Positions 6,921 to 16,663 are shown, numbered from the stretch's first letter. The stretch: 64,000 nt of DNA from Enterococcus_E cecorum_C (GCF_052119425.1 NZ_JBQKFH010000008.1:6639-70638), one strand, 5' to 3'. The notes: generated from the sequence alone by a model not told the origin. Numbers and translations are program-made.

Positions 6921-9094
6921 GGTTTCTTACCGACTTTCTTAATGGTGGCGGTTTTGATTGGTGGTCTACTTCTTGTATTTTGTAGTGGTACTCTTTGAAC
7001 AGTAGACGGACGTTCTTTTGTGATTGGACGTTGTGAAGTTCTATCTGCTGTAGTGGTTGAAGTTGCTGGCTTTTGAACGGTTTTTTCTTGAACGGTATTG
7101 CCTTGGCGTTCCACTTTTGGACTTGAAAAATCGGACTTAACTGCTGGACGCTCTTGTTTGGCTTGTTGAGATTCCTTATATGAAGTCTGAATATTAGACT
7201 GTTTTGAGGTCTGTTCATCATGATATTGTTCTTGTCTTGTAGTCGGTCTTTCATGAACAGAAGAAGCAGGCTGTTTTTTCTGTTTGACCTGTTCCATTTC
7301 AGAGCGACGCTTCGCAATGGTTTTTCGCCTTTGTTCCTGCTGTTCCTTGCGTCCACTGGCTCTGTCCGCTTTGGTTTGAGAAATACTACTGGTTAAATCA
7401 CGGACATTCTCTTTTACTTTGGATTTTCCTTGATATACTGCATATCTTGCATTGGTCGGCAAATCTTTAACCTGTTCTTTCAAACCACTAGCAGTGTCTA
7501 CCATTCTGTCTTTGGTATCAGCTACTGTACCGATGGTTTGACCGATACGTTTTCCAAGTGTTGATTTTTCCTTTCCGTCTGGTCGGGAGTGATCTGCTTG
7601 TGTCCTTGCAGAACTCCCCGAACCCGACTGTCCTTTTTTACCTGTAACAATGGCAGACCCAGCCCCTAGAGTAGTCATGGAACGTCCAAGTTTCCGCTGT
7701 AGACGGTGCATGTGAGCGTGCATAAGCATACGAGGTTTTCTCATCACACGACTTCCCACACTTTGAGAATCGTTACTCTGTAGAGAAAACATACTCATTA
7801 AATCGCCCAGCTTGAAGTAGATTCCTGCAAAGGTCACAATCTGTAGAAAAGCAATCAAAAAGAACGGATAACCAGCCGATAAGGTATAGAGCATGGTTGA
7901 AATACTAAATGCTGTCGTAATAATCAATGTGATTCCAGCTCGTGTCAAAATGGTATTAAAGAGCTTTGTTATGGCTCGTTTTGACATACCATCAAATGAT
8001 GGAATCATGCTTAAAATAAAGCTCACAGGCAGAAACATAGCATAGATGATAAAAAGTACCTGCGAGAAAATCATGATTCCTGTTAATAGGAATACAAATA
8101 TGGAAATCCCAATATTGAAGACAAATAGGAAGAAGACTGTACCTAAACGGTTAATGGTCTTTGTAATGGTTAGATTGGTATTGCTTCTGTCTTCAATTTC
8201 TTCCGCAACAATTTTTTCTCTGTCTTCGCCATTGTTGGAATCTGGGCTGGTGGAGAGCAGGCTTTCCACACGGTCAATACCGATACTTTCAATGTCTGAA
8301 CTGTTGTATTGAAGCAGTAGCCACGGTTGCTGAACCTGTATGGAAAACAGGCTATCTCTGATTAAGTCCACGCTGTCCTTGCCTTGACTATCGGAATGGG
8401 GCATGACAATCTTCGTGCCAAGTGATAAACTGGCATTACTGATGTCTGATGAAAAGTCATTGATTTTTTTAATGTAGTCGGGAGCGTAGGCAATAAAGGA
8501 AGCCGATAGGATAAACACCAGCACAAAATTCATAATGGCATGAATTGCCTTTGTGGTTTCTCTCTTTATCAGTCCCGTATAGGCAACATAAACCCCAAGA
8601 ACCAAAATCAAGAGTAAGAGGAATCCAACATAGAAACCCTCTGTTGAAAATCCGTTTGCACTCACACCAGCTAAGGTCTGCATATTCTTACAAATGGAAT
8701 CTGCTGTAGCGGAAATGAAGTCTAAGGAATAGGCTTCCTGTACTAAGTAACCTGTCGCATTGGAAACATACAAACTGATTGTCCAAATAAAATTGGTAAT
8801 GGCATATAGTCCATACATGACCTGTTTTCCAATCCCGTCCGACCAGTTCCACGGAAGCCAGCCCCAGCTATTATCCACATAAAAATCCAGTTGATAGTTT
8901 TCAAGTGGGTATCGGCTGTATTCATTTGCCACATTGACCGTATCATCTACCAAGCCCGCAGCTTGAACCACCGTTCCCAGCATGGCTAAAAGAAAAATGG
9001 CAATCACAAGTGTGAAAGCCACTGTCATTGCCACTTTACCTAGACGTTTCAGCGTCCAGTTTGATTTTATTCTGTTTACTATTGATGGTTTCAC
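6917..9094 (-). CDS. Tn916 ORF15, VirB6-like polytopic conjugation protein
   Basis: The 725-residue protein has an N-terminal signal-like helix, several hydrophobic segments between about 85 and 430 (seven or eight by eye) and a long hydrophilic C-terminal tail (about 460-725) rich in Gln, Lys, Arg, Ser and Thr. VirB6/TcpH-type proteins form the inner-membrane channel and contact the VirB4-like ATPase encoded just upstream (two bases apart). The tail is low-complexity and probably disordered. The length is close to, and perhaps slightly shorter than, the Tn916 prototype; the difference would lie in the tail. Confidence 0.87.
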   Translation of the reverse strand: MKPSIVNRIKSNWTLKRLGKVAMTVAFTLVIAIFLLAMLGTVVQAAGLVDDTVNVANEYSRYPLENYQLDFYVDNSWGWLPWNWSDGIGKQVMYGLYAITNFIWTISLYVSNATGYLVQEAYSLDFISATADSICKNMQTLAGVSANGFSTEGFYVGFLLLLILVLGVYVAYTGLIKRETTKAIHAIMNFVLVFILSASFIAYAPDYIKKINDFSSDISNASLSLGTKIVMPHSDSQGKDSVDLIRDSLFSIQVQQPWLLLQYNSSDIESIGIDRVESLLSTSPDSNNGEDREKIVAEEIEDRSNTNLTITKTINRLGTVFFLFVFNIGISIFVFLLTGIMIFSQVLFIIYAMFLPVSFILSMIPSFDGMSKRAITKLFNTILTRAGITLIITTAFSISTMLYTLSAGYPFFLIAFLQIVTFAGIYFKLGDLMSMFSLQSNDSQSVGSRVMRKPRMLMHAHMHRLQRKLGRSMTTLGAGSAIVTGKKGQSGSGSSARTQADHSRPDGKEKSTLGKRIGQTIGTVADTKDRMVDTASGLKEQVKDLPTNARYAVYQGKSKVKENVRDLTSSISQTKADRASGRKEQQEQRRKTIAKRRSEMEQVKQKKQPASSVHERPTTRQEQYHDEQTSKQSNIQTSYKESQQAKQERPAVKSDFSSPKVERQGNTVQEKTVQKPATSTTTADRTSQRPITKERPSTVQRVPLQNTRSRPPIKTATIKKVGKKP

Positions 9095-9096
9095 AT

Positions 9097-11544
9097 TTAC
9101 ACCTCTTTTCGCACAGGTGGTCTGGTATCAAAGGCATGGAGCAGTTCTTCAAATACAGGGTGGAACTGTATCACACCGACACGACCATATAAATCACTGA
9201 TAAGGCATTGCCCGTTTTCCAAATCACGCAATCGCTTCTGATTGTTTTCGTCCTCTGGGTCTACACCAAAAAAGGCTAAGGTCTTTTTAATCTCGTTAAG
9301 GTCAGTGGAACGAAATGCAAATTTTAAGCCGAGGTTATTTTTCAGTTTTTCATCTAAGAGGTCGTCTGTATTTTGGGTCACGAAATATACCCCAGCGTTC
9401 ATAGCACGACCAGCCCGAACCAGCTTCATAGATAGTGTTTTTCCTTGTGCTACCTGTAAAAAGCTCCATGCTTCGTCTAAATCTACAATCTTGAAAATGC
9501 TTCGGTCTGTATGGATAAAGTCTAAAGCAAAGGTACTAATGACAATCAGCATAGCAACGGATAAAAGCTCCATAGTGGTATATTCCTCAAAGGAAGTTTC
9601 CTTGTCGGGAAGTACCAAGTCCGCAACCTGTATAATGTTCAGTTGTTTTTCTAAGCTGATAGACTGCTCCACATAACCATTACTGAATAATAAATGTGCA
9701 AAGTCATAGTCTGTAAAACTTTCGATATGGTCGGCTATACTGGTACTTAGTGGCGTATTCTCAACCCGTAATTCCTCAATCACTTTCATCAACCCTCGTA
9801 CTTCACTATTGGTTACTGCACGAATGGCTTTTCTAAGGATTGGGAAGCGTTCCCCATCACGAGAGGAAATCCCCGTAAGGAATGTCAGAATATCAATAGC
9901 CAGTGATTCAGAATCTTTGGGATTTTTCATAATCACATAAGGGTCAAGTAAGCCTTTGTTTTTCTCATCAGAAGTCAGAGTGACGATATTGATTTCATGG
10001 GAAATCTCTGGCAAGGTTTCTTTCCATCTGCCACGTTCTGCTTTTGGGTCTACAATCACTGCTTGTGCCCCATAAAGCACCGCATAATAGACGATAAGGT
10101 TATTCGCAAAGGATTTACCACCACCCAGCGAACCAACAAAAGCCGACGCTAACGCATTGGTTACTGAACCCTTAACCCCTTGACTGGCAAGAGCAGGTTT
10201 CAGATAGACATTGCGTCCAGTATCTAAGCTGTAGCCAACATAAATCCCCTCATTTTCCCCCAGCATTTGAGTAGCACCAAAACCTAAACCAGCGAGGAAA
10301 TCAGAGGTCACGTATTGAATATAATCATTCATATAACGCTTGCTGGCAGGTAAAAATTCTTCATGTAAGCCGAGCATATCCCCAAATGGTCGTACCAGTT
10401 TTACGCTTAAATCGTCATAAAAATCTTTCACTTCATTACAACGACGTTTGAGTTCGTCAAGATCATTTGCTGATACCCTTACCACATAAGACAGCTTGTA
10501 CATAGATTCCTTGCTTTGGTCTAAATTGGTTTCCAGCTCATTCACACTTTCCAGAGCTTCCGCCACATTGGAGCTGGTTTCATTATCACTTTGCCAAGCG
10601 TGGTTATCCAAGTCTTTCAGTTCTTTCTTTTTATTGCGGACAGTAGATAGGGCTTTACGATTCGCTACAATTTCCACATTCATTGACGTATCAATCGGGA
10701 ATGTAAATTGCTGTTGCTGGTAGTAGAAGATTTCAGAGGACGGGAAGTCCAGTTCTCCGACAATGCTGTTAATGGTAAAGTAAGCTACATAGACGGTTTC
10801 ATCTTCCTGCTGGATTTTCAAATATCGCTGTTTTTCTTCCACCAAACAGCGAGTAGGCTTAATCAAGTCATAGTATTTAATCAGCGTTTCATTATCCAGC
10901 TTTTTCTTTGATAGATGGTACTCATACTCTTCATAGGCAGTGCCTGTCTGTCCGTAAAGGTGTTCAATCAGATAGCCGAAGTCGTCCTTATCTAACCTGC
11001 GGATTTTGAAACGACGAGAGATTTTATTTTCTAAGAGCTTTTCCATCTTCTGAAAACGCAGGATTTCATCATTACTCATACTAACAAAATCGCCCATCAG
11101 CTTATGGTTCACATCATAGACAAAATCAGACAAAGCATTTTTTGCTTCAACGGTAAGACTTTTCATAGAAAACTCCTGATCGTTGAGAAGCAACTTAAAG
11201 CCGATAAAGAAACGGTAGTTCACTTGATTTTCGCCAATCATGGATATTAAAGCGTCTGTCTGTTGGTCGATTTTGTCATAGGCAACCGCTTTGAGCTTGC
11301 CAGTGACTTCATTTTTGGAACGCTCTTGTGCAGAACGTATGCTGGATTCTGTACTGATTTGTAAAGCATGAATTTTGCCATCACGATTTTGTGCGATAAG
11401 CTGTCTGAAAGAATCATGCACTTGTATTTTCTGTTCTGGACTTAGAAATGAGTAATTGTAAGGAACAAGCTCATAGTAAGCATAACATTCCCCGTCTTTA
11501 TTCCAGACGAGATTGTTTTCAATGTATTTAATTGGATATGCCAT
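9097..11544 (-). CDS. Tn916 ORF16, VirB4-like conjugation ATPase
   Basis: This is the 815-residue cytoplasmic motor ATPase of the transfer channel. Walker A is GSLGGGKSFANN and Walker B is FKIVDLDEAW; the downstream FVTQNTDDLLD motif is typical of VirB4/TraE ATPases. The ATG at 11544 (MAYPIKY) has a GGAG site and matches the usual length. The frame remains open to 11595, but that part overlaps ORF17 too far. It overlaps the end of ORF17 by 17 bases. Confidence 0.93.
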   Translation of the reverse strand: MAYPIKYIENNLVWNKDGECYAYYELVPYNYSFLSPEQKIQVHDSFRQLIAQNRDGKIHALQISTESSIRSAQERSKNEVTGKLKAVAYDKIDQQTDALISMIGENQVNYRFFIGFKLLLNDQEFSMKSLTVEAKNALSDFVYDVNHKLMGDFVSMSNDEILRFQKMEKLLENKISRRFKIRRLDKDDFGYLIEHLYGQTGTAYEEYEYHLSKKKLDNETLIKYYDLIKPTRCLVEEKQRYLKIQQEDETVYVAYFTINSIVGELDFPSSEIFYYQQQQFTFPIDTSMNVEIVANRKALSTVRNKKKELKDLDNHAWQSDNETSSNVAEALESVNELETNLDQSKESMYKLSYVVRVSANDLDELKRRCNEVKDFYDDLSVKLVRPFGDMLGLHEEFLPASKRYMNDYIQYVTSDFLAGLGFGATQMLGENEGIYVGYSLDTGRNVYLKPALASQGVKGSVTNALASAFVGSLGGGKSFANNLIVYYAVLYGAQAVIVDPKAERGRWKETLPEISHEINIVTLTSDEKNKGLLDPYVIMKNPKDSESLAIDILTFLTGISSRDGERFPILRKAIRAVTNSEVRGLMKVIEELRVENTPLSTSIADHIESFTDYDFAHLLFSNGYVEQSISLEKQLNIIQVADLVLPDKETSFEEYTTMELLSVAMLIVISTFALDFIHTDRSIFKIVDLDEAWSFLQVAQGKTLSMKLVRAGRAMNAGVYFVTQNTDDLLDEKLKNNLGLKFAFRSTDLNEIKKTLAFFGVDPEDENNQKRLRDLENGQCLISDLYGRVGVIQFHPVFEELLHAFDTRPPVRKEV

Positions 11545-12034
11545 AAAATTCACTCCTAACTGCTGTAATGGCTTCTTGTGGCTGGTTTCTGCCAAGCGTT
11601 ACTTTTTTTCCTGCATAGGTCAGCTTTGGTCGCAGTGCATAAGCAATGACAGACTTCAAAAATCCATAAGGCTTTTTACCATCAAAAGTTTTTGTAGACA
11701 TAAACCATGTGAAAGCCACAGGAATCCCAAAGTATTTGAGAAATGCTCCCTCTATCATGGAAAGAGGGGGCAAGTTGCCAAGTATCATCACTGCAAAGAG
11801 TGACACGACAAACCATGTCATTTGCGTAAAGGTTATGGGAAACGGAAGTCTAAAATCATTGATAGAATACAGTACCTTTTCCACAGACCAGATACTGGTA
11901 TAGCTTCGTATTTTCTTCATGTAATCAATCCTTTCATAAAAAATAGGGGTAGCTGATTGAGCCACCCCGTAAAATAGAAAATCTGCCAGTAGTAATGTAC
12001 CGACAGATTTAATAGACGATTTCAAAAATCCCAT
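11528..12034 (-). CDS. Tn916 ORF17, TcpE-like membrane protein
   Basis: This is a small conjugation membrane protein of the TcpE family. It has two hydrophobic helices around TQMTWFVVSLFAVMILGN and MIEGAFLKYFGIPVAFTWFM, and a conserved basic C-terminus. The full frame gives 168 residues from ATG 12034, overlapping ardA. An internal ATG at 11920 (MKKIRSYTSIW) follows a good GAAAGGA site and gives 130 residues, nearer the family's usual size. I list the long form but regard the shorter start as about equally likely. Confidence 0.82.
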   Translation of the reverse strand: MGFLKSSIKSVGTLLLADFLFYGVAQSATPIFYERIDYMKKIRSYTSIWSVEKVLYSINDFRLPFPITFTQMTWFVVSLFAVMILGNLPPLSMIEGAFLKYFGIPVAFTWFMSTKTFDGKKPYGFLKSVIAYALRPKLTYAGKKVTLGRNQPQEAITAVRSEFYGISN

Positions 12035-12506
12035 GATTGGTTGAGATAAACGTTCCTGAAAGGTCTAAATCCCGACCATAGGCTTGATAATCAATATAGT
12101 TTTGAAGACTAGCTGGTACTTCGCCTAAAGCACCCGTTTCTTCAATGTAGTAGCGTGCCACGTCATACATATCATCACAATCGGAATGAATGATAATATC
12201 CTCTTGATGTTCGCTTAGTTCCTCAATGCTTGAAAAATGAGTGAGCAGAGCAGATAGCTCCGATTGTAATTCTTCGGGTAATTCCGATACCATTTCCCAT
12301 AGTCGATTGAGTTCGCCAATGGAAGTGTATTCGTCAACCGTAAAGGGTAACTCGTAGTCATGAATGGCGTATTCCTCATATTCATCATTCAAGCCGATTT
12401 TCTCTTTGACTTCCTCAAAGTCAATGGGAAAGGTAAACCACGCACCGACCAATTCGCCCTCATTGTATTTGCCTAAATTCGCAATATAGACTTGCATATC
12501 GTCCAT
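12009..12506 (-). CDS. ardA: Antirestriction protein ArdA (Tn916 ORF18)
   Basis: This 165-residue, very acidic protein (many Glu/Asp, such as EELQSELSALL and SDCDDMYDVARYYIEE) mimics the shape and charge of B-form DNA. It inhibits type I restriction-modification enzymes, protecting the element as it enters a new host. The N-terminus MQVYIANLGKYNEGELVGAW is characteristic of ArdA. It lies between orf19 and orf17 as in Tn916. Confidence 0.95.
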   Translation of the reverse strand: MDDMQVYIANLGKYNEGELVGAWFTFPIDFEEVKEKIGLNDEYEEYAIHDYELPFTVDEYTSIGELNRLWEMVSELPEELQSELSALLTHFSSIEELSEHQEDIIIHSDCDDMYDVARYYIEETGALGEVPASLQNYIDYQAYGRDLDLSGTFISTNHGIFEIVY

Positions 12507-12595
12507 ATATTCACGTCCTTTCTTTGTAGAGATTCAAAAATCCCTACCGCACTTCGTTTGGTGTACCATTCCTTTGCGGAACATAAGAAAACCAC

Positions 12596-12844
12596 TTATA
12601 TTCCACAAAAGAACGGTTTTATTTTAGCACCAATAATGCGATTGAATAGCTCTAGTAAAATGTCTTTTACTCCAGCAGCGTTGAAGACTAAGCCAACCGC
12701 AATAATCGCAATAATTAAAAAGCCAATCAGTTTGCTAAACTCACGCTTGAAGCCAAGATACAAGCCAATCACAACGATTGCTAAAAGCACCAGTGATTGA
12801 GCGTTTGATAGAAACCAGTTATAAAGGTTTTGTCCAAAATTCAT
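12596..12844 (-). CDS. Tn916 ORF19, TcpD-like small membrane protein
   Basis: The 82-residue protein has two transmembrane helices (LVLLAIVVIGLYLGF at about 18-32 and LIGFLIIAIIAVGLVFNAAG at about 39-58). It is a minor component of the conjugation channel in Tn916-like and pCW3-like systems. The last residues (KIKPFFCGI) may extend beyond the prototype. Position between the relaxase gene and ardA is conserved. The single-strand origin reported for Tn916 maps near here, but I could not delimit it by sight. Confidence 0.82.
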   Translation of the reverse strand: MNFGQNLYNWFLSNAQSLVLLAIVVIGLYLGFKREFSKLIGFLIIAIIAVGLVFNAAGVKDILLELFNRIIGAKIKPFFCGI

Positions 12845-12886
12845 AAAAATGTTCTCCTCTCTATATTCAATGAATTTGTATTTGAG

Positions 12887-14092
12887 TTATTTTTTTGTTG
12901 TTATCACGTCCTGTTCTTTTACTGACTGTTGCTTCAAAATCTGCTTGTGTCGGTCTGTCAGTTTCGCATGGTCGAGAATGTCTTTTACAACCTGCGTCTG
13001 GTTGATTTCATCAAGTTTAATCGCAACCTTTAAGGTCGGGGCAACTTGATGAGATAGCCAGTTCAGCGTCCTTTGGAAGGAGTAAGGCTCTGGTTTTGTG
13101 GTTAGTTTTAATCGTTCACGATTGTTCCCAATAAACCAAGCCCATTCTTCATTCAGTTTCCAATCAGAACGAGGTTTGGAATCGTCTTTATCTACAAAAC
13201 GGATATACCGATTGATAATTTTAAAGGCGGTATGCTCTGGATTGTCATAGACGAGTAAATCACGGACTGCATAATAGGCACGCTCATTTTTCAATCGAAT
13301 CTCAAAACGGTTTTTTACTTCTGCGTCTTCAATGGGAATATCATTTTTCTTGTACTGCTCGTAGTCCTTTTCATAGATACAGAAATAAACTTCACTTTGT
13401 AATGAACCGATATAGAGGGTGTTTCCCATACATTCCTTTTCCTCTTTGCGTACCAGTTCGCCACTGCGATAGCTTTTAAAACTGCGGAAGACGGAGATAC
13501 ATTCTTCCTGTTGGCACTTTTCAGTGAGTACAGGGATATTCAAAATCCCTGTCTTATCGTTAATGGCAAGGTCAAGGCGTTTCATCACACCGCCAGCCAC
13601 CAAAACGTCCATAAAGAACTCATACCAGCTTCTTTGTTGTGCCAGAAGATAGCTTTCAAATTGTCTGCACCCACGACCTTTCAATTCCACCAGAACTCCT
13701 TTGTCCAGTTCATGGGAGCAAAGGACGAATATGTCGCCTAAAGCATAATGCTCTGAATAAGAATAGAAACCATAGTCCTCATGAAGAAAATAGGACAGTT
13801 TCAGTTGTAAGATGTTTTCGACCACCTGCTGTACGTCTGTTGTCGGAAAGCGAATCCTTACATAATCAAACAGCATTTCAAGGGGAGCGTCGGGATTGAA
13901 GCGTTCCAGAGCTTCCCAAAGGGACTGCTGTAAATCCTCTGATGGCTTGACTTTTCCTGTTTCAATATCGCTTAGATACTGCCTTGTAATACCAGTCGCA
14001 ACAGCTAAACGGTTTTGAGATAGTCCATAAGCCAAGCGTTTTTCTTTTAAATGCTGTAACCAAGTTTGTTCATTCAGTAAAAATCCCTCCAA
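12887..14092 (-). CDS. MobT-family relaxase / replication initiator (Tn916 ORF20)
   Basis: The 401-residue protein begins with a helix-turn-helix (about 14-50, RLAYGLSQNRLAVATG ... QYLSDIETGKV) followed by a Rep_trans-type rolling-circle initiator domain. It nicks oriT in the adjacent upstream spacer and drives both conjugation and rolling-circle replication of the excised circle. The gene looks intact. In this rearranged element it could still act on oriT in place, for example for mobilisation of flanking chromosome (inference). Confidence 0.93.
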   Translation of the reverse strand: MEGFLLNEQTWLQHLKEKRLAYGLSQNRLAVATGITRQYLSDIETGKVKPSEDLQQSLWEALERFNPDAPLEMLFDYVRIRFPTTDVQQVVENILQLKLSYFLHEDYGFYSYSEHYALGDIFVLCSHELDKGVLVELKGRGCRQFESYLLAQQRSWYEFFMDVLVAGGVMKRLDLAINDKTGILNIPVLTEKCQQEECISVFRSFKSYRSGELVRKEEKECMGNTLYIGSLQSEVYFCIYEKDYEQYKKNDIPIEDAEVKNRFEIRLKNERAYYAVRDLLVYDNPEHTAFKIINRYIRFVDKDDSKPRSDWKLNEEWAWFIGNNRERLKLTTKPEPYSFQRTLNWLSHQVAPTLKVAIKLDEINQTQVVKDILDHAKLTDRHKQILKQQSVKEQDVITTKK

Positions 14093-14269
14093 TCAAAAAG
14101 GCGTATGTCAACTTTTAAAGCCCATTTGACATACGCTGAAATTTTGTAAATCCCTTGTAACCAAAGGATTTTCTAATGTTTTTTTGACTGTTTCCTGTCG
14201 ATTTGTACCCCCCTGTTAGATACGGGGGGTTAAGTGCTGGCGTGGCTATTGCCACACCAGCCAGCAAGA
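14093..14269. other. Tn916 oriT region
   Basis: The spacer between the relaxase and coupling-protein genes holds an inverted repeat ACCCCCC (14,207-14,213) and GGGGGGT (14,224-14,230) around TGTTAGATAC. This is the place and character of the Tn916 origin of transfer. A possible 61-codon frame crossing it is not supported. Confidence 0.8.
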
Positions 14270-15655
14270 TCAGTCCACACCTGCGACTTCCGCTTCGCAC
14301 GTCGCCTGCGTGGACTGTCTGCTGTTGGATAACTTTTTAATTTCCTCCAAGAAATCATATCCTTTTGGTACAAGGGGAGTATAAAACTCTGATATGACAC
14401 TTGTTCCTACATCAACATAGCCACGACCTTTGATTCGCTTTAAGAAGAAATCCTTTTGTACGTCACTGCCAAACATCATGCCATAGCCCATTTCAGACAT
14501 ACGACCTAAAGCCACTCTGAAATTAAACTGATCACGGATTCCGTCGCCTAAATATTTTGCGTCTGGACGTTGACAAGCCAGTATTAGAAAGAAGCCAGCT
14601 TGACGACCTAACATGACAATCTGTTTCAGCTTATTCATAACTGCGGTGTTTTCTTTTGTTCCCAGCATTTCCATGAAAGCGACGTATTCATCAAAGATTA
14701 AGAAGTGTGCCGGGAGACCTAAGTAAGCATAATTTTTGCCAGTCTTATAGTTCTTCATCTGCTTCATTTCCTCACTACGTTTCATCATTTCTTCATAGAA
14801 TGTTTCAATGCAAGAAAGCAAGTCTTCTTTTCTATAGTAGACATTTGCCATCACAGAACCTAAGTCCGCAAGGTCAGCATTTTTCGGGTCAAGAATATAC
14901 AGTTTTGAATCTGTATGAAGCAAGGCTTCAATCAGTGTCAGTATAAAGTAAGTTTTACCGCCACCTGTACCACCAGCAATCAACATATGAGGGAGCTTAT
15001 CATATTCCCACCATACGTTTTTCATTAAGCGAAGTTTACCATCTTTAGCTTCTACTTCATCAATAGAAATACGACTGGCTATGGTGTCATAGAGCAAAGT
15101 ATATTCCACATAGGAATCCTTTAACTCTTTATCCGTCAGCTCACAGTACAAGCCACTCTCTAATTTCTTTTCCAAGTGTAAGAGTTGGTCTTGATATTTT
15201 CCCAGCGTGATTTCCACCCGTATCTGTATCAAGCCATTTTTAAGTCGATAATACATTTTAGGGAAGTAGGTTATCTTTTCCTTTGTACGACCAGCACTAT
15301 CTTTAAAGAAACCCTCTGTTTTGACCTGTTCAGATTCATACCACTTGTTTTCAAGTATCATCTTTGCCAGTTTTTGACGGTGGTAAAGTTGTTTAACCGT
15401 ATCATAGCGAACCCGTTTGAATACAAACGCTACCAGCAAGCAGATAAGAATTGCGACACTGAAACTGATAATTAAATAGGGAATGTCAATCTTATCTGCT
15501 TGTGATAGGTTAAAATCCTGCCAGTTGATCTGCTGGATTGTCTTCACATGAAACAGTCCGACAACCAGCAGGAAAACAGGCAGGAGTGACGCTATCGTAA
15601 AATGAAAGACTAAATCTTTACCAGATGGGCGAATCCTTTTACCACGCTGTTTCAT
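14270..15655 (-). CDS. FtsK/SpoIIIE-type coupling protein (Tn916 ORF21, TcpA-like)
   Basis: This 461-residue membrane-anchored DNA-pump ATPase delivers the relaxase-DNA complex to the channel. Two N-terminal helices (about 17-38 and 60-84) precede the motor domain. Walker A is AGGTGGGKTYF, Walker B is FLIFDEYVAFM, and the downstream ACQRPDAK motif is typical of FtsK-HerA ATPases. It is followed by oriT and the MobT gene. Confidence 0.94.
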   Translation of the reverse strand: MKQRGKRIRPSGKDLVFHFTIASLLPVFLLVVGLFHVKTIQQINWQDFNLSQADKIDIPYLIISFSVAILICLLVAFVFKRVRYDTVKQLYHRQKLAKMILENKWYESEQVKTEGFFKDSAGRTKEKITYFPKMYYRLKNGLIQIRVEITLGKYQDQLLHLEKKLESGLYCELTDKELKDSYVEYTLLYDTIASRISIDEVEAKDGKLRLMKNVWWEYDKLPHMLIAGGTGGGKTYFILTLIEALLHTDSKLYILDPKNADLADLGSVMANVYYRKEDLLSCIETFYEEMMKRSEEMKQMKNYKTGKNYAYLGLPAHFLIFDEYVAFMEMLGTKENTAVMNKLKQIVMLGRQAGFFLILACQRPDAKYLGDGIRDQFNFRVALGRMSEMGYGMMFGSDVQKDFFLKRIKGRGYVDVGTSVISEFYTPLVPKGYDFLEEIKKLSNSRQSTQATCEAEVAGVD

Positions 15656-15683
15656 GCGAAAAAGTCTCCTTTCTACCTAGCGA

Positions 15684-16070
15684 CTATTTGTCTTGTGTCG
15701 GTTCTTTCTTTGCTTGTGGTTGAGCTTTGAATGAACTAGAATCCTTTGTCAGCACAATATCGTCTGCCTTGATATACCAGTCAACATCTGCTCCTTGATA
15801 GGTGGCAGTAGCAACGGTGTCCGCAATGGGATTGATAAGTTCCACCCGTGCGTTATAATCAAACTCTTTCAAAGGCACGCTGGCAGGAATACTTACTTGA
15901 ATCATGCGTCCTTGTCCTTTGGATTTTAAGTCATAGGTACGTTCCTTGATTTCATCTGAAACCGACCCGTCTTCATTTTGGATTCTCACTTCACGACGTA
16001 GAGCAGAGAATTTCAATTCTCCAAAAGTCGTGTCTTTATCTAATACAATGCCATTTGCTAATCTCATCAT
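15684..16070 (-). CDS. Tn916 ORF22, DUF961/YdcP-family protein
   Basis: The 128-residue soluble protein belongs to the DUF961 family always found at the orf22/orf23 position of Tn916-like elements. It shares the family pattern with the next upstream gene (FGELKFSAL here, FGNLEFAGE there; V.L.NP.. near the middle), so the two are paralogues. YdcP-type proteins are needed for, or help, conjugative replication in ICEBs1-like elements. The tail is Gln/Lys-rich. ATG 16,070 has a GAGAGG site. Confidence 0.87.
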   Translation of the reverse strand: MMRLANGIVLDKDTTFGELKFSALRREVRIQNEDGSVSDEIKERTYDLKSKGQGRMIQVSIPASVPLKEFDYNARVELINPIADTVATATYQGADVDWYIKADDIVLTKDSSSFKAQPQAKKEPTQDK

Positions 16071-16085
16071 TTTTCCTCTCTTTCT

Positions 16086-16400
16086 TTATTCTTTTATCAT
16101 GTCGTCAGCATGTAAAAGGTAATTTGTAAAACCACGAGTGCCGATTTTGTAGCCCTCTGCGGTAATACGTGGATTGACTAACTTCACACGTTCCTCAAAG
16201 CCGAAATGTTTTTCGCCAGCTTCAGCAGGAAGCACCACCACAATATCATCTGCTCTTTGAACATCAGAATAGAGATTATAGCTTCTTGATAAGACAGTTA
16301 GCCGTCCGTTGATTCTTCGCTGAACGACTTTATCCTCGCCAGCAAATTCTAAATTGCCGAATGTTTTTTCCATGTTGGGAATCACAAATTTAAGTTCCAT
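16086..16400 (-). CDS. Tn916 ORF23, DUF961/YdcP-family protein
   Basis: This 104-residue paralogue of ORF22 is the first full-length gene of the transfer operon. The conserved start ELKFVIPNMEKTFGNLEFA and the segment RVKLVNPRI are visible. A helper role in conjugative DNA replication is inferred from homologues in ICEBs1. It is separated from ORF22 by 15 bases and probably co-transcribed. Confidence 0.87.
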   Translation of the reverse strand: MELKFVIPNMEKTFGNLEFAGEDKVVQRRINGRLTVLSRSYNLYSDVQRADDIVVVLPAEAGEKHFGFEERVKLVNPRITAEGYKIGTRGFTNYLLHADDMIKE

Positions 16401-16422
16401 ATTTTTACCTATCCTTTCTTTT

Positions 16423-16497
16423 TTATTGGCTGAATGAATGTTTGATGGTCTTAAAGAGTGGGGAACGACCTTTTGATTCTTGATTTTTTGTTTTCAT
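16423..16497 (-). CDS. Short peptide at the Tn916 orf24 position
   Basis: The 24-codon ORF (MKTKNQESKGRSPLFKTIKH...) follows a good AAAGGAAG site and lies 22 bases before ORF23. The basic peptide has no recognisable domain. The ribosome site supports translation, possibly as a leader for the transfer operon. Equivalence to the annotated orf24 of Tn916 is by position only. Confidence 0.55.
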   Translation of the reverse strand: MKTKNQESKGRSPLFKTIKHSFSQ

Positions 16498-16522
16498 AAG
16501 TTCACTTCCTTTCAAAATCGGG

Positions 16523-16557
16523 TAAAAAAATAGACACCTCATTTTTTGAAGTGTCTA
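16523..16557 (-). terminator. Terminator near the left end of the element
   Basis: TAGACAC and GTGTCTA arms (extended, one mismatch) are followed by a run of T on the minus strand. It would stop leftward transcription entering the element from the chromosome, or act as an attenuator ahead of orf24. Confidence 0.7.
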
Positions 16558-16641
16558 CCTATTAAATATTCAAATTTTATTGGAAGTATCTTTATATCTT
16601 CACTTTTCAAGGATAAATCGTCGTATCAAAGCTCATTCATA

Positions 16642-16663
16642 AGTAGTAAATTAGTAGTAAATT
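16642..16663. repeat. Integrase arm-type direct repeats (DR2)
   Basis: Two adjacent copies of AGTAGTAAATT lie about 70-90 bp inside the left end. This 11-mer is the known binding site of the Tn916 integrase N-terminal domain. The chimeric Int at 1-247 lacks that domain, so it could not use these sites. Confidence 0.8.

Noticed and set aside
6829..7356. 175-residue open frame antiparallel in phase to ORF14/ORF15
   Set aside because: It lies in another frame of the Gln/Lys-rich tail of ORF15, has no start support and its composition is a shadow of that tail.
9242..9676. Plus-strand open frame inside ORF16
   Set aside because: Shadow of the ATPase gene; composition rich in Ser/Lys/Phe without ribosome site.
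14115..14300. Possible 61-residue gene across the oriT region
   Set aside because: It overlaps the oriT inverted repeat and the 3' end of the coupling-protein gene, lacks a ribosome site and has no recognisable motif.
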